Program-made: the position numbers and the translations under genes
The notes under the pieces: model-generated
What the model was told of the DNA's origin: nothing
The model's input: only the letters and a program-made list of their open reading frames with translations
The model's database searches: none
In this document: positions 16,334 through 25,462 of the stretch, one piece after another
How the letters are laid out: every line of letters begins with the position of its first letter
How positions within the stretch are numbered: position 1 is the stretch's first letter
Assembly (NCBI RefSeq): GCF_000425465.1
Contig: NZ_AUDM01000005.1
Coordinates: 124,001-188,000, forward strand
DNA from: Flavobacterium filum DSM 17961
GTDB lineage: Bacteria; Bacteroidota; Bacteroidia; Flavobacteriales; Flavobacteriaceae
Direction: 5' to 3'
DNA: 64,000 nt

Positions 16334-18109
16334 ATGCACAGAATCGTTTTTGTTTTTTTATTTTTCTTTTCAATGGCTGTTGCTCAAAATGAGCAATTGG
16401 CTCAGTATTATTATGAACGTGGCGAATTTGAAAAAGCATTAGTTACCTATGAATCCATTCTTAAAACACAACCTGGCAATGGTATTTATTTTGCCAGAAT
16501 GGTAGATTGTTATCAGCAGTTAAGTCAATTTGACAAAGCAGAAAAAGCTCTTCAAGACCGCTGGAATCAATACAGAATGCCAAATGTTTTGGTCGAAATT
16601 GGATATAATTTTCAATTGCAAAAGAATGCCGAAAAAGCATTGGTAAATTACAATTTAGCCATAGAAAAAATAAAAGAAAATCCTTCCAATGTTTACTCAG
16701 TTGCGAGTTCATTTGAGAAAAAAGTACTGTTAGATTATGCTTTACAATCCTATGAATTAGCCGTTTCTCTTGATCCTAAACTAAAATTCAATTACCAAAT
16801 GGCTCAAATTTATGGGCAAATGGGGAAGCAAGATTTGATGATTGAAAAATATTTGCAGGAGATTTATGAAAATCCACAAAACAGTATCATGGTGCAGAAT
16901 CAGTTTACTCGATTTACGCAAGATGAAGCAGGTTCAGGATTTAATGAATTGTTGCGAAAAGCACTATTGGTAAGGGTTCAAAAAAGTCAGGAAATTTTCT
17001 GGAATCAAATGTTGAGCTGGTTTTTTGTTCAACAAAAAGAATATGGAAAAGCTTTTATTCAAGAAAAAGCCATTTATAAAAGAGATCCGGAATCCTTTTC
17101 CAATATCATCAATTTAGCAGAATTGGCTATTGAAGAAAACGAAGATGAAATTGCCGGCGAAATTCTTCAGTTTATTCTTGAAAACACACAAGATTTAGAT
17201 TTGCAAATATTTGCACATGAGCATTTGTTGGAAATTAAATTAGACAAATCTACTTCAAAAGAATATGCAAAAATTGAAGCAGAATTTGATTTTCTTTTGA
17301 AAAAATATGGAATAAATCCCTTTTCCATTTCCTTACAACGACTTCAGGCAGAGTTTTATGCCTTTTATTTGAATCAACCGGAAAAAGGAAAAGCGGTTTT
17401 ACAAAAAGCGATGGAATTGCCTTTAAATCGTTTTCAAACTGCTGAAATAAAAATGCAATTGGCTGATATTTTATTGTTTGAAGAAAAATTCAATCAAGCC
17501 TTGTTGTATTATTCTCAGATTGAAGAGGATCTAAAAAATGATGTTTTGGGTCATGAAGCAAGTTTGAAAGCAGCCAAAACCAGTTATTATAAACAAGATT
17601 TTGATTGGGCTTTAACACAGTTAAAAGTCTTAAAATCAGCTTCAACACAATTGATTGCGAATGATGCGATGGAATTATTTCTGTTGATTAATGATAATAA
17701 AGTGGCTGATTCAAAGGCAATTGCGTTAAAAAAATTCTCAAAAGGAGATTTTCTTTTGTATAAACACAAGTATCAAGAAGCATTGACTCAATTCAAACTC
17801 ATTTTGAAAGAACACAAAGGTGAAGAAATTGAGGATGAAACGATAGTAAGAATTGGACAATCCTACGAAGAATTACAAGATTATAATCAAGCGATTGCGT
17901 TCTATCACCAAATCATAGACAATCATCCCGAAAGCATTTACCGTGATGAAGCATTATTTTTCTCGGCAGAAATCTATAACAAAAAATTGAATCAACCCGA
18001 AAAAGCAAAACCATTATACGAAGCTGTTCTTTTTAACCATCAAGACAGCATTCATTTTGTCGAAGCCCGAAAAAATTTCCGATTACTTCGTGGCGATTCT
18101 AATTTATAA
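16334..18109 (+). CDS. Periplasmic TPR-repeat protein
   Basis: The 591-residue protein has a signal peptide (residues 1-18, ending AVAQ) and then helix-turn-helix tetratricopeptide repeats through nearly the whole chain, for example AQYYYERGEFEKALVTYESILKTQPG near residue 25 and EALTQFKLILKEHKGEE plus ETIVRIGQSYEELQDYNQAIAFYHQIIDNHPES near residues 480-530. No catalytic domain is visible. TPR proteins of this build act as scaffolds in the periplasm or at the outer membrane; the partner is unknown. It follows serS and precedes DUF4286, rsmA and mgtE on the same strand, a set of co-oriented housekeeping genes. Confidence 0.75.
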   Translation: MHRIVFVFLFFFSMAVAQNEQLAQYYYERGEFEKALVTYESILKTQPGNGIYFARMVDCYQQLSQFDKAEKALQDRWNQYRMPNVLVEIGYNFQLQKNAEKALVNYNLAIEKIKENPSNVYSVASSFEKKVLLDYALQSYELAVSLDPKLKFNYQMAQIYGQMGKQDLMIEKYLQEIYENPQNSIMVQNQFTRFTQDEAGSGFNELLRKALLVRVQKSQEIFWNQMLSWFFVQQKEYGKAFIQEKAIYKRDPESFSNIINLAELAIEENEDEIAGEILQFILENTQDLDLQIFAHEHLLEIKLDKSTSKEYAKIEAEFDFLLKKYGINPFSISLQRLQAEFYAFYLNQPEKGKAVLQKAMELPLNRFQTAEIKMQLADILLFEEKFNQALLYYSQIEEDLKNDVLGHEASLKAAKTSYYKQDFDWALTQLKVLKSASTQLIANDAMELFLLINDNKVADSKAIALKKFSKGDFLLYKHKYQEALTQFKLILKEHKGEEIEDETIVRIGQSYEELQDYNQAIAFYHQIIDNHPESIYRDEALFFSAEIYNKKLNQPEKAKPLYEAVLFNHQDSIHFVEARKNFRLLRGDSNL

Positions 18110-18138
18110 TAATTTAAATCCTTTTTCTGATTATTAAT

Positions 18139-18146
18139 TAGATTTG
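18139..18146 (+). promoter_or_regulatory. Probable -7 promoter box TAGATTTG
   Basis: Perfect TAnnTTTG match 13 bp before the ATG of the DUF4286 gene, which suggests a very short leader and a transcription unit DUF4286-rsmA-mgtE. Confidence 0.45.
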
Positions 18147-18159
18147 GAACACATGTAAC

Positions 18160-18489
18160 ATGATTTTATACAACGTAACCATCAATATTGACCAAAGTGT
18201 TCACGACAAGTGGATGCGTTGGATGCAAACCAAACACATCAATGATGTTTTAGCAACAGGTAAATTCATCTCGGCTAGAATGATAAAAGTTTTGGTAGAA
18301 GAAGAAGGCAGTATGACCTATTCTATACAATACACCGCGGAAAGCAAAGAAATGCTAGACCGCTATTATGAAGAAGACGCACCGCGATTACGCCAAGAAG
18401 GACTATCTCTTTTTGGAGATAAAATGTTGGCATTCAGAACAGAATTATTGGTAATTAGCGAGTTTTTTCCACAATCTGCCATGCAATAA
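18160..18489 (+). CDS. DUF4286 family protein
   Basis: The small soluble protein of 109 residues matches the DUF4286 pattern: it starts MILYNVTINID, then VHDKWMRWMQTKHI, and later SIQYTAESKEMLDRYYEEDAPRLRQEG. The fold is probably ferredoxin-like (dimeric alpha+beta barrel type), judging from its short beta-alpha-beta layout. The function is unknown. The gene sits directly before rsmA in this window. The family call comes from recognition of the sequence and its neighbourhood. Confidence 0.7.
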   Translation: MILYNVTINIDQSVHDKWMRWMQTKHINDVLATGKFISARMIKVLVEEEGSMTYSIQYTAESKEMLDRYYEEDAPRLRQEGLSLFGDKMLAFRTELLVISEFFPQSAMQ

Positions 18490-18551
18490 CCTTAGCCACT
18501 CAGAACCTTAGTCCCTCAGAACCTCAGAACCTCGGTCCCTTAGAACCTTAG
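18488..18551 (+). repeat. Eight degenerate octamers (consensus NNCCTYAG) between DUF4286 and rsmA
   Basis: The spacer is filled by exactly eight 8-bp units: AACCTTAG, CCACTCAG, AACCTTAG, TCCCTCAG, AACCTCAG, AACCTCGG, TCCCTTAG, AACCTTAG. The first overlaps the DUF4286 stop codon and the last ends five bases before the rsmA ATG. The same octamer family is found at 29646-29693. Confidence 0.85.
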
Positions 18552-18556
18552 CCAAA

Positions 18557-19336
18557 ATGGAAAAAGTAAAAGCAAAAAAACACCTCGGGCAACATTTTCT
18601 AAACGATGAAAATATTGCACAGAAAATAGCCGATTCGCTAACGTTAAAGGGTTACCAAACGGTTTTAGAGATTGGACCCGGAATGGGCGTTTTGACCAAA
18701 TATTTGTTAGAAAAACCCATTTCTACCTATGTGATTGAAATCGACACAGAATCGGTAGATTATCTCAACAAGCATTATCCAAAGTTGGAAGGAAAAATCA
18801 TTTCCAAAGATTTTTTAAAATACAATTTAAGTGAAGTGTTTGGTCAAGAGTCATTGGCTATAATTGGTAATTTTCCTTATAATATTTCTTCTCAAATCGT
18901 ATTTAAAACCTTGGAACTTCGTGATAGAATCCCTGAATTTTCCGGTATGTTTCAAAAAGAAGTTGCTGAACGCATTTGTGAAAAAAAAGGGTCTAAAACG
19001 TATGGAATTTTATCGGTTTTAACCCAAGCTTTTTATGAAGCGGAATACCTTTTTACCGTTTCCGAAAATGTGTTTACGCCACCACCAAAAGTAAAATCGG
19101 GAGTGTTGCGGTTAATTCGCAAAGAAAATTTCAAACTGCCTTGTGATGAAAAATTGTTTTTTACGGTGGTAAAAACGGCTTTCAATCAAAGAAGAAAAAC
19201 ACTTCGTAACAGTTTAAAAACATACCAATTGTCGGATAATTTAAAAGAAGATAGTATCTTTGACCTCAGACCGGAACAACTTTCGGTAGAACAATTTATA
19301 GAACTCACGCAAAAAATAACCGCCGATGGAGTTTAA
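18557..19336 (+). CDS. rsmA: 16S rRNA (adenine(1518)-N(6)/adenine(1519)-N(6))-dimethyltransferase
   Basis: This 259-residue enzyme (KsgA) dimethylates two neighbouring adenines in the 3' hairpin of 16S rRNA during late 30S assembly. Visible motifs are [13 protein letters not shown] at the N-terminus, the SAM loop [13 protein letters not shown], and the catalytic motif [11 protein letters not shown] (NFPY in place of the common NLPY, as in Bacteroidetes). The C-terminal helical domain ends with [13 protein letters not shown] and later segments. Length is normal. Its end overlaps the mgtE start by 11 bp, pointing to a coupled operon. Confidence 0.96.
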   Translation: MEKVKAKKHLGQHFLNDENIAQKIADSLTLKGYQTVLEIGPGMGVLTKYLLEKPISTYVIEIDTESVDYLNKHYPKLEGKIISKDFLKYNLSEVFGQESLAIIGNFPYNISSQIVFKTLELRDRIPEFSGMFQKEVAERICEKKGSKTYGILSVLTQAFYEAEYLFTVSENVFTPPPKVKSGVLRLIRKENFKLPCDEKLFFTVVKTAFNQRRKTLRNSLKTYQLSDNLKEDSIFDLRPEQLSVEQFIELTQKITADGV

Positions 19337-20678
19337 AATCAGCAGAGAATTTCTATCTCAAATTGAGCAATTAATTAAAGAGAACAAAGAAAAGGAAGTT
19401 CATGACTTGCTTCATGAAATTCACTATGCTGATATTGCCGAAATCATGGAAGAACTCGATGAGTTTGAGGCGATTTATATTTTCAACACCTTAGATTCTG
19501 AAAAAACCTCTGAAATTCTTTTGGAATTAGATGAAGAGGTGCGTGAAAAAATCCTGCGAAAGCTTACCCCAAAAGAAATTGCCGAAGAGCTTGACGAACT
19601 TTCCACCGATGATGCGGCCGACATTATTGCCGAACTTCCGCAAGAGAAAAAAGAACAAGTAATTTCGGAATTAGAAGACGTTGAACACGCCAAAGACATT
19701 GTGGATTTGTTGCGGTATGACGAAGATACGGCCGGAGGTTTGATGGGAAAAGAATTGGTAAAAGTTAATGAAAATTGGAACGTGCTCACCTGCGTGAAAG
19801 AAATGCGAATTCAAGCTGAAAATGTTTCACGCGTACATTCCATTTATGTGGTGGACGATGAAAATCGATTAAAAGGAAGATTGTCTTTAAAAGATTTATT
19901 GACTACTTCAACCAAAACTCCTATAAGTCAAGTTTACATTCCAAAAGTAGATTTTGTTCGAGTGGACACCAAAGATGTTGAGGTGGCTCGTATCATGCAA
20001 AAATACGACTTAGAAGCCATTCCCGTAGTTGATGAATTAGGGCGTTTGGTGGGTCGCATTACCATTGACGATATTATTGACGTAATCAAAGACGAAGCCG
20101 ATAAAGATTATCAGTTAGCTGCCGGTATCTCGCAAGACGTTGAGGCAGATGATAGCATACTCGAACTCACTAAAGCACGTTTGCCTTGGTTGGTTTTGGC
20201 ACTTTTTGGTGGATTTATCGCTGTAAAAGTTTCCGGACAATTTGAAGGAGCGATGGAAGAATATGGTGTTTTATTCTTTTTTACGCCGCTTATTGCTGCA
20301 ATGGCGGGGAATGTTGGTGTTCAATCATCAGCCATTATTGTGCAAGGTTTAGCCAACAATACATTGAGTGGCACCATTTGGCAACGATTATTTAAAGAAA
20401 TGAAACTAAGTTTGTTCAATGGATTGATTCTAGCTATCATTCTACTTTTAGGCAGTCATTTTTTATTGGGTGTGGAATATATCATCGGAATTACAGTAGC
20501 AATTGCCTTAATCAGTGTGATTGTGATTGCTTCACTCATTGGTACGTTTGTGCCCATTACACTCAACAAATACGGGGTTGATCCCGCACTTGCTACCGGA
20601 CCATTTATTACCACCAGCAACGATATCTTCGGGATTTTAATCTATTTTTCTATTGCGAAAGTAATTTTAGGGTTTTAA
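19326..20678 (+). CDS. mgtE: Magnesium transporter MgtE
   Basis: The 450-residue protein has the full MgtE layout: an acidic helical N-domain (residues 1-125, [17 protein letters not shown]), two CBS domains (about 130-255; [21 protein letters not shown] and [21 protein letters not shown]), a connecting helix, and five membrane helices from about residue 280 ([11 protein letters not shown]). The conserved pore segment reads [17 protein letters not shown], and [11 protein letters not shown] lies near the end. In the family, Mg2+ binding to the N and CBS domains closes the channel. It is co-transcribed with rsmA. A stretch rich in T follows the stop, but no clear hairpin terminator is seen. Confidence 0.95.
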   Translation: MEFKISREFLSQIEQLIKENKEKEVHDLLHEIHYADIAEIMEELDEFEAIYIFNTLDSEKTSEILLELDEEVREKILRKLTPKEIAEELDELSTDDAADIIAELPQEKKEQVISELEDVEHAKDIVDLLRYDEDTAGGLMGKELVKVNENWNVLTCVKEMRIQAENVSRVHSIYVVDDENRLKGRLSLKDLLTTSTKTPISQVYIPKVDFVRVDTKDVEVARIMQKYDLEAIPVVDELGRLVGRITIDDIIDVIKDEADKDYQLAAGISQDVEADDSILELTKARLPWLVLALFGGFIAVKVSGQFEGAMEEYGVLFFFTPLIAAMAGNVGVQSSAIIVQGLANNTLSGTIWQRLFKEMKLSLFNGLILAIILLLGSHFLLGVEYIIGITVAIALISVIVIASLIGTFVPITLNKYGVDPALATGPFITTSNDIFGILIYFSIAKVILGF

Positions 20679-20736
20679 TTTTTTTTATTAGGGTTAAAAA
20701 AATCTCATTAAAATTATTTTTTTAATATTTTTTGAC

Positions 20737-20761
20737 TAAATTTGTCAAAACAAAATTTGTC
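20737..20761 (+). promoter_or_regulatory. Promoter and candidate operator of the restriction-modification cassette
   Basis: TAAATTTG (20737-20744) matches the -7 consensus. Around it lie a dyad TTTGAC-TAAATTT-GTCAAA (20731-20749) and a direct repeat AAATTTGTC at 20738-20746 and 20753-20761. The second repeat ends two bases before the ATG of the controller gene. Overlap of promoter, dyad and repeat fits autoregulation by the downstream HTH protein. Confidence 0.55.
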
Positions 20762-20763
20762 TA

Positions 20764-21072
20764 ATGGAAACATTTGGAGATATAATAAAAGCTGAAAGAG
20801 AAAGCCGAGGATTAATTTTAAGACAGGTAGCTGCTGCTCTTGATTTTGATCAGGCAATTGTTAGTAAATTTGAAAGAGGAGATCGAAAGCCATCAAAAGA
20901 GCAAGTAGAAAAATTTGCTGAATATTACAATCTTGATAAAAACAGATTAATTACTAGTTGGTTAAGTGATCAAATAGCGAATACAATATACTATGAAGAA
21001 AATATTGAAGAATTATTAAAAGTAGCCGAAGAAAAAGCAATTTACCTTAAAACAGTTCAAAATGGAAAATAA
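20764..21072 (+). CDS. XRE-family HTH controller protein of the restriction-modification system
   Basis: This is a 102-residue protein with an N-terminal Cro/C1-type HTH (FGDIIKAERESRGLILRQVAAALDFDQAIVSKFERGDRKPSKEQVEKFA) and a short helical tail. Its end overlaps the methyltransferase start by 11 bp. In type II systems such small C proteins time the expression of methylase and nuclease by binding their own promoter, and a suitable dyad overlaps the -7 box upstream. The DNA-binding call is firm; the controller role is inferred from position. Confidence 0.8.
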   Translation: METFGDIIKAERESRGLILRQVAAALDFDQAIVSKFERGDRKPSKEQVEKFAEYYNLDKNRLITSWLSDQIANTIYYEENIEELLKVAEEKAIYLKTVQNGK

Positions 21073-22348
21073 AATAAAAGTTGTAGAATTGTTTGCAGGA
21101 GTTGGAGGTTTTAGACTTGGTTTGGAAGGTTGGAACGGAAAATCATCATCTTCAAATTATAATGAAAACCTAGAAAGTCCTTATCAAGTTGTTTGGAGCA
21201 ATCAATGGGAACCGTCAACTAAGATTCAACATGCTTCGGCTGTTTATGAAAATCGTTTTGGAATGGATAATCATTCTAATAAAGATATTGCAAGTGTTGA
21301 AATTTCTGAAATTCCTGACCATGATTTGTTGGTAGGAGGATTTCCATGCCAAGATTATTCTGTCGCAACTACTCTAAAGAATTCAAAAGGATTGATTGGT
21401 AAAAAAGGTGTGTTATGGTGGTCAATCCATAAAATTATTTCTGAAAAAGAGAATAAACCAAAATATTTGTTTCTAGAAAATGTTGATCGACTTTTAATTT
21501 CACCCTCTGGTCAACGAGGAAGAGATTTTGCAATAATCCTTCAAAGTTTAAATGAATTGGGATATGCGGTTGAATGGAGAGTTATCAATGCCGCAGATTA
21601 CGGAATGCCTCAAAGACGTAGAAGAATTTTTATTTTGGCTTATTTAAATACAACGGAAATCTTTGAAAGTATAAAAAACAATTCACCAATTGAATGGATT
21701 TTAGAAGAAGGTACTTTAGCAAATTCATTTCCGGCATCTACAGAAAACTCTTTATTTCCAAAAGAATTTAATTTAAAAGGCGATATTGTTTCAATTTCTG
21801 AAAACTTCAATAAGGATGGGAAAACTGGTATTTTTGAAAATTCAGGTTTGATGATTAATGGAACTGTAACAACCATCAAAACACAACCAAATTATGAAGG
21901 AAGTTTCACAATTCTTAAAGATTTGATTCAGAATGGTGAAGTAACAGAAGACTTTTATATTAGCGATGAAGAATTAGACAAATGGAAATATTTAAAAGGA
22001 CCTAAAAAAGAAATGCGAAAAAATGCAGATGGTTTTGAGTATCACTACAGTGAAGGCGGAATGATTTTTCCCGATCCATTAGATAAACCATCCCGAACAA
22101 TTATTACAGGTGAAGGTGGAAAATCTGCATCAAGATTTAAACACGTTATTCAAACATCGAAAGGTTTTAGAAGATTATCTCCAGTTGAATTAGAACGATT
22201 AAATATGTTTCCTGACGACCACACAAAATTAAACGGTATTTCAGATACTAAACGAGCATTTTTTATGGGAAATGCTTTGGTAGTTGGAGTTATAGAGAAA
22301 ATTGGAATTGCATTAACAGAAAAAATAAAGAATGAAGTTACCGTATAA
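21062..22348 (+). CDS. DNA (cytosine-5)-methyltransferase
   Basis: The 428-residue enzyme transfers a methyl group to C5 of cytosine in its target site. Ordered m5C motifs are visible: I (ELFAGVGGFRLGL), IV with the catalytic cysteine (GGFPCQDYS), VI (FLENVDRLL), VIII (QRRRRIFIL), a target-recognition region of about 150 residues (roughly 210-360), then IX (FRRLSPVELERLNMFPDD) and X (MGNALVVGVIEKIG). It overlaps the controller gene upstream (11 bp) and the nuclease downstream (17 bp). The target is likely GATC because the partner nuclease is Sau3AI-like, but that is inference. Confidence 0.93.
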   Translation: MENKIKVVELFAGVGGFRLGLEGWNGKSSSSNYNENLESPYQVVWSNQWEPSTKIQHASAVYENRFGMDNHSNKDIASVEISEIPDHDLLVGGFPCQDYSVATTLKNSKGLIGKKGVLWWSIHKIISEKENKPKYLFLENVDRLLISPSGQRGRDFAIILQSLNELGYAVEWRVINAADYGMPQRRRRIFILAYLNTTEIFESIKNNSPIEWILEEGTLANSFPASTENSLFPKEFNLKGDIVSISENFNKDGKTGIFENSGLMINGTVTTIKTQPNYEGSFTILKDLIQNGEVTEDFYISDEELDKWKYLKGPKKEMRKNADGFEYHYSEGGMIFPDPLDKPSRTIITGEGGKSASRFKHVIQTSKGFRRLSPVELERLNMFPDDHTKLNGISDTKRAFFMGNALVVGVIEKIGIALTEKIKNEVTV

Positions 22349-23732
22349 CCCAAAAGATAAAAACTCTGTAATTGAGTATGCGAAAAAGTTAAAGGGTAAA
22401 TCCTTACGTCAAGTTTGTAATACAAATATTTTAGAGCATTCTTATTCTGGAAAAGGTAATTTTGGACAAGTTTTAGAAAAATTTTATTTTGGTTACGAAC
22501 CCAATTCAACGGCAGAAGCAGATTTTGCTCAAATTGGAATGGAGTTGAAATCTTCACCATTAAAAAAATTAAAAAACAATGAATTTCGCTCAAAAGAGCG
22601 ATTAGTTTTAAATATCATAAATTATTTAAATGTTGTAAACCAAAATTTTGAAAACAGTGATTTCATTAAAAAGAATTCCAGTATCCTTCTTATTTTTTAT
22701 TTGCATCAAGTAGGTTATGATATTTTAGATTTTATCATTAAGTTAGTTGACGAATGGAGTTTTCCATCAACAGATTTAGAGATAATCAAGAAAGATTGGG
22801 AAACCATCACAAAGAAAATTGCAGATGGAAAAGCACATGAACTTTCGGAAGGCGACACCTATTACTTAGGTGCTTGTACAAAAGGGGCAAATGCATTATC
22901 AGTAAGAAAACAACCATTTTCTGACATTCCAGCAAAACAAAGGGCTTATTCTTTTAAACAAGGTTATGTAAATCATATCATTGCCTCAATAGCAAATGAA
23001 CCAACTGAAATTTATGGCAAGTTAATTCCATCAGTCGCAGTAGCAAAAAAACAAACAATTGAAGAAATTGTAATTTCAAAATTCAAACCTTATTATGGTA
23101 AATCAGAAGAAGAGATTCTTACAATATTAGATTTAAAATTAAATAAAAAAGCTAAAAGTTTTTATGCCAATTTAACAAAAGCCATACTTGGAATCTCACT
23201 TGAAAAAGAAATAGAAGAATTTGAAAAAGCAGAAATTAAAGTGAAAACAGTACGTTTAAAAGAAAATAATTTACCAAAAGAAGATATTTCATTTCCAACA
23301 TTCAAATATGATGAAATTGTAAATGAAGATTGGGAAAATTCAGAATTTAAAAACATTTTAGAACATAAATTTCTTTTTGTTTTCTTTCAATTTGAAAATG
23401 AAAAATTGGTTTTAAGAAAAGTGAAGTTTTGGAATATGCCATATTCTGATTTACTCGAAGTAGAAAAAGTTTGGGCGAAAACTCAACAAGTAATTATTAA
23501 CGGTAAAATAGTTAGAGGTTTTAAAACTAACAAAAATGGAAAAGTAACACGTGAAACTAACTTTCCTGATAAAGAATTTAGTAAAGTTTCACATGTTCGT
23601 CCACATGCTTTAAATTCAGCAGATACTTATCCATTACCAAAGCAAGATAAATTTACTAAACTAAATGAATATACAAAGCATTGTTTTTGGCTTAACAATT
23701 CATATGTAAGAGATGAAATCTATTTAAAATAA
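22332..23732 (+). CDS. Sau3AI/MutH-family type II restriction endonuclease
   Basis: The 466-residue protein opens with a MutH-like fold: LKGKSLRQVCNTNILEHSYSGKG, GNFGQVLEKFYFGYEPNS, and the metal-binding pattern D..(n)..ExK in ADFAQIGMELKSSPL. The length fits Sau3AI, which has a catalytic N-terminal MutH domain and a second MutH-like domain that is thought to help DNA binding. Here residues from about 255 on would be that second domain. Sau3AI-type enzymes cut GATC. The nuclease comes last in the cassette C-M-R and its start overlaps the methylase by 17 bp. The family call is strong; the target site is to be tested. Confidence 0.88.
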   Translation: MKLPYNPKDKNSVIEYAKKLKGKSLRQVCNTNILEHSYSGKGNFGQVLEKFYFGYEPNSTAEADFAQIGMELKSSPLKKLKNNEFRSKERLVLNIINYLNVVNQNFENSDFIKKNSSILLIFYLHQVGYDILDFIIKLVDEWSFPSTDLEIIKKDWETITKKIADGKAHELSEGDTYYLGACTKGANALSVRKQPFSDIPAKQRAYSFKQGYVNHIIASIANEPTEIYGKLIPSVAVAKKQTIEEIVISKFKPYYGKSEEEILTILDLKLNKKAKSFYANLTKAILGISLEKEIEEFEKAEIKVKTVRLKENNLPKEDISFPTFKYDEIVNEDWENSEFKNILEHKFLFVFFQFENEKLVLRKVKFWNMPYSDLLEVEKVWAKTQQVIINGKIVRGFKTNKNGKVTRETNFPDKEFSKVSHVRPHALNSADTYPLPKQDKFTKLNEYTKHCFWLNNSYVRDEIYLK

Positions 23733-23738
23733 TTTCAA

Positions 23739-25091
23739 GTGAACACCAACCTCATCAAAATCCTCCATCTCGATTCCAATCACCCACTTTTATGGGAGCA
23801 ATTGGAAGCATTAGGTTTTGAAAACTATCAAGATTTTACTTCCTCCAAAGATGAAGTTGAAGCAAAAATTCAGGAGTATCAAGGAATCGTCATTCGCAGT
23901 CGCTTTAAAATTGACAAAACATTTTTAGACAAAGCCACCAACTTACAATTTATCGCTAGAGTAGGAGCCGGGCTGGAAAGTATCGATGGTGACTATGCCA
24001 ATTCTAAAAATATTCACCTGATCGCAGCTCCAGAAGGCAACAGGAATGCAGTAGGCGAACATGCTCTTGGTATGTTGCTTTCGCTAATGAATAAATTAAA
24101 CCAAGCTAATCAATCCGTGAAAAACGGATATTGGATTCGTGAAGGTCATCGTGGCTATGAATTGGAAGGAAAAACCGTCGGCATCATCGGTTATGGCAAC
24201 ATGGGAAAATCATTTGCAAAAAAATTAAGTGGATTTGATGTTGAGGTCTTGTGTTATGATATTCTTCCCAATGTAGGCGACCAAAATGCAAAACAAGTTG
24301 CATTAGAAGAACTACAACAAAAGGCAGATGTGCTTTCGCTTCACACACCCTGGACACCGGAAACCGATAAAATGGTGAACGAACAATTTATCAATGCGTT
24401 TGCCAAACCGTTTTGGTTCATTAATACCGCCAGAGGAAAATCAGTGGTGACGAAAGATTTAGTCAAAGCTCTTCATTCCGGAAAAATTTTAGGAGCCGGA
24501 TTAGATGTGTTGGAATATGAAAAACTCTCTTTTGAAAAATTATTTGAAGGCGACAAACCGGAAGCTTTTACTTATTTATTAGCTACTGATAATGTTTTGC
24601 TTTCCCCACACATAGCCGGATGGACGTTTGAAAGCCATCAAAAATTGGCTCAAGTAATTGTTGATAAAATCAAACATTTTTATTTCCCAAATGAGGAATC
24701 GACAGAATTAAATCGTGTTACCGGAATTGGAGGCTTCTTTTTCAAAGCAAACGATGCTAAAAAATTAGTGGAATGGTATGGTAAACATTTAGGACTGAAA
24801 ACGGACCAATATGGTTCAACTTTTTGGTGGAAAGACAACAATGGCAATGATTGTTCTACGCAATGGTCGCCTTTTTCAGAAGATACAACCTATTTTTCTC
24901 CATCCGAAAAACAATTCATGCAAAATTTCAGAGTGGAAAATTTAGAAGCACTTTTGGAAAATTTAAAGCAAGAAGGCGTGACGATAGTTGGCGAAATAGA
25001 AACCTATGATTACGGAAAATTTGGTTGGATTTTAGATCCGGAAGGAAATAAAATTGAACTTTGGGAACCAATTGATAAAGCATTTCAATAA
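23739..25091 (+). CDS. D-2-hydroxyacid dehydrogenase fused to a glyoxalase-like (VOC) domain
   Basis: The 450-residue protein starts at GTG, six bases after the nuclease stop. Residues 1-318 are a D-isomer 2-hydroxyacid (phosphoglycerate-type) dehydrogenase: Rossmann motif GIIGYGNMGKSFAKKL, catalytic Arg in NTARGKSVV, Glu near LDVLEYEK, and His in LSPHIAGWT. From about residue 325 (VTGIGGFFFKANDAKKLVEWYG to ILDPEGNKIELWEP) a VOC-fold domain follows, of the kind usually found as a free 120-130 residue protein. The frame is continuous. The dehydrogenase probably reduces or oxidises a 2-keto/2-hydroxy acid; the VOC half may be a metal-dependent or binding module. The substrate is unknown. Confidence 0.85.
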   Translation: MNTNLIKILHLDSNHPLLWEQLEALGFENYQDFTSSKDEVEAKIQEYQGIVIRSRFKIDKTFLDKATNLQFIARVGAGLESIDGDYANSKNIHLIAAPEGNRNAVGEHALGMLLSLMNKLNQANQSVKNGYWIREGHRGYELEGKTVGIIGYGNMGKSFAKKLSGFDVEVLCYDILPNVGDQNAKQVALEELQQKADVLSLHTPWTPETDKMVNEQFINAFAKPFWFINTARGKSVVTKDLVKALHSGKILGAGLDVLEYEKLSFEKLFEGDKPEAFTYLLATDNVLLSPHIAGWTFESHQKLAQVIVDKIKHFYFPNEESTELNRVTGIGGFFFKANDAKKLVEWYGKHLGLKTDQYGSTFWWKDNNGNDCSTQWSPFSEDTTYFSPSEKQFMQNFRVENLEALLENLKQEGVTIVGEIETYDYGKFGWILDPEGNKIELWEPIDKAFQ

Positions 25092-25135
25092 TTTTTTTTA
25101 TTTTTATTTCCTAATCGATTAATCAACACTAAAAT

Positions 25136-25423
25136 ATGGAAACAACTCGACCAAAAGAAGAATGGAATAATCCAAGCCAAAATCAACCAAAACCTGAAAA
25201 CAAGAAGATTGTTGCCGGAGTTTTAGCCATTTTAATTGGCGGTATTGGTATTCATAAATTTATATTAGGCTATACTAAAGAGGGAATTATTCAAATTATA
25301 TTGTCAGTAGTTACTTGCGGAATAGCCGGTATTGTTCCTTTTATTGAGGGCATTATATATTTAACCAAATCTGACGAGGATTTTTATCAAACCTATCAAG
25401 TCAATAAAAAACCATGGTTTTAA
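25136..25423 (+). CDS. TM2 domain-containing membrane protein
   Basis: The 95-residue protein has a polar N-terminus and then the TM2 pattern: helix VAGVLAILIGGIGIHKFILG, the short polar loop YTKEGIIQ, and a second helix ILSVVTCGIAGIVPFIEGIIYL. Such proteins are small inner-membrane proteins of unknown role. It ends in a hairpin terminator shared with the convergent DUF5684 gene. Confidence 0.85.
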   Translation: METTRPKEEWNNPSQNQPKPENKKIVAGVLAILIGGIGIHKFILGYTKEGIIQIILSVVTCGIAGIVPFIEGIIYLTKSDEDFYQTYQVNKKPWF

Positions 25424-25428
25424 TAAAG

Positions 25429-25462
25429 AAAGAGGGAGCTAAAAACAACTCCCTCTTTTATT
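25429..25462 (+). terminator. Bidirectional terminator between TM2 and DUF5684 genes
   Basis: AAAGAGGGAG (25429-25438) and CTCCCTCTTT (25449-25458) form a perfect 10-bp stem with a 10-nt loop. T runs lie on the outer side in either direction. It lies between the two convergent stops. Confidence 0.85.

Noticed and set aside
18488-18551. CRISPR-like array
   Set aside because: Units are 8 bp, contiguous, degenerate and without spacers; no cas genes are near.
19475-19789. Serine-rich open frame antisense to mgtE
   Set aside because: It is the mirror of the acidic Glu/Asp-rich N-domain of MgtE, a common artefact.
22150-22593. 147-codon open frame on the minus strand across the methylase-nuclease junction
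   Set aside because: It is antisense to two clear overlapping genes and has no recognisable domain.
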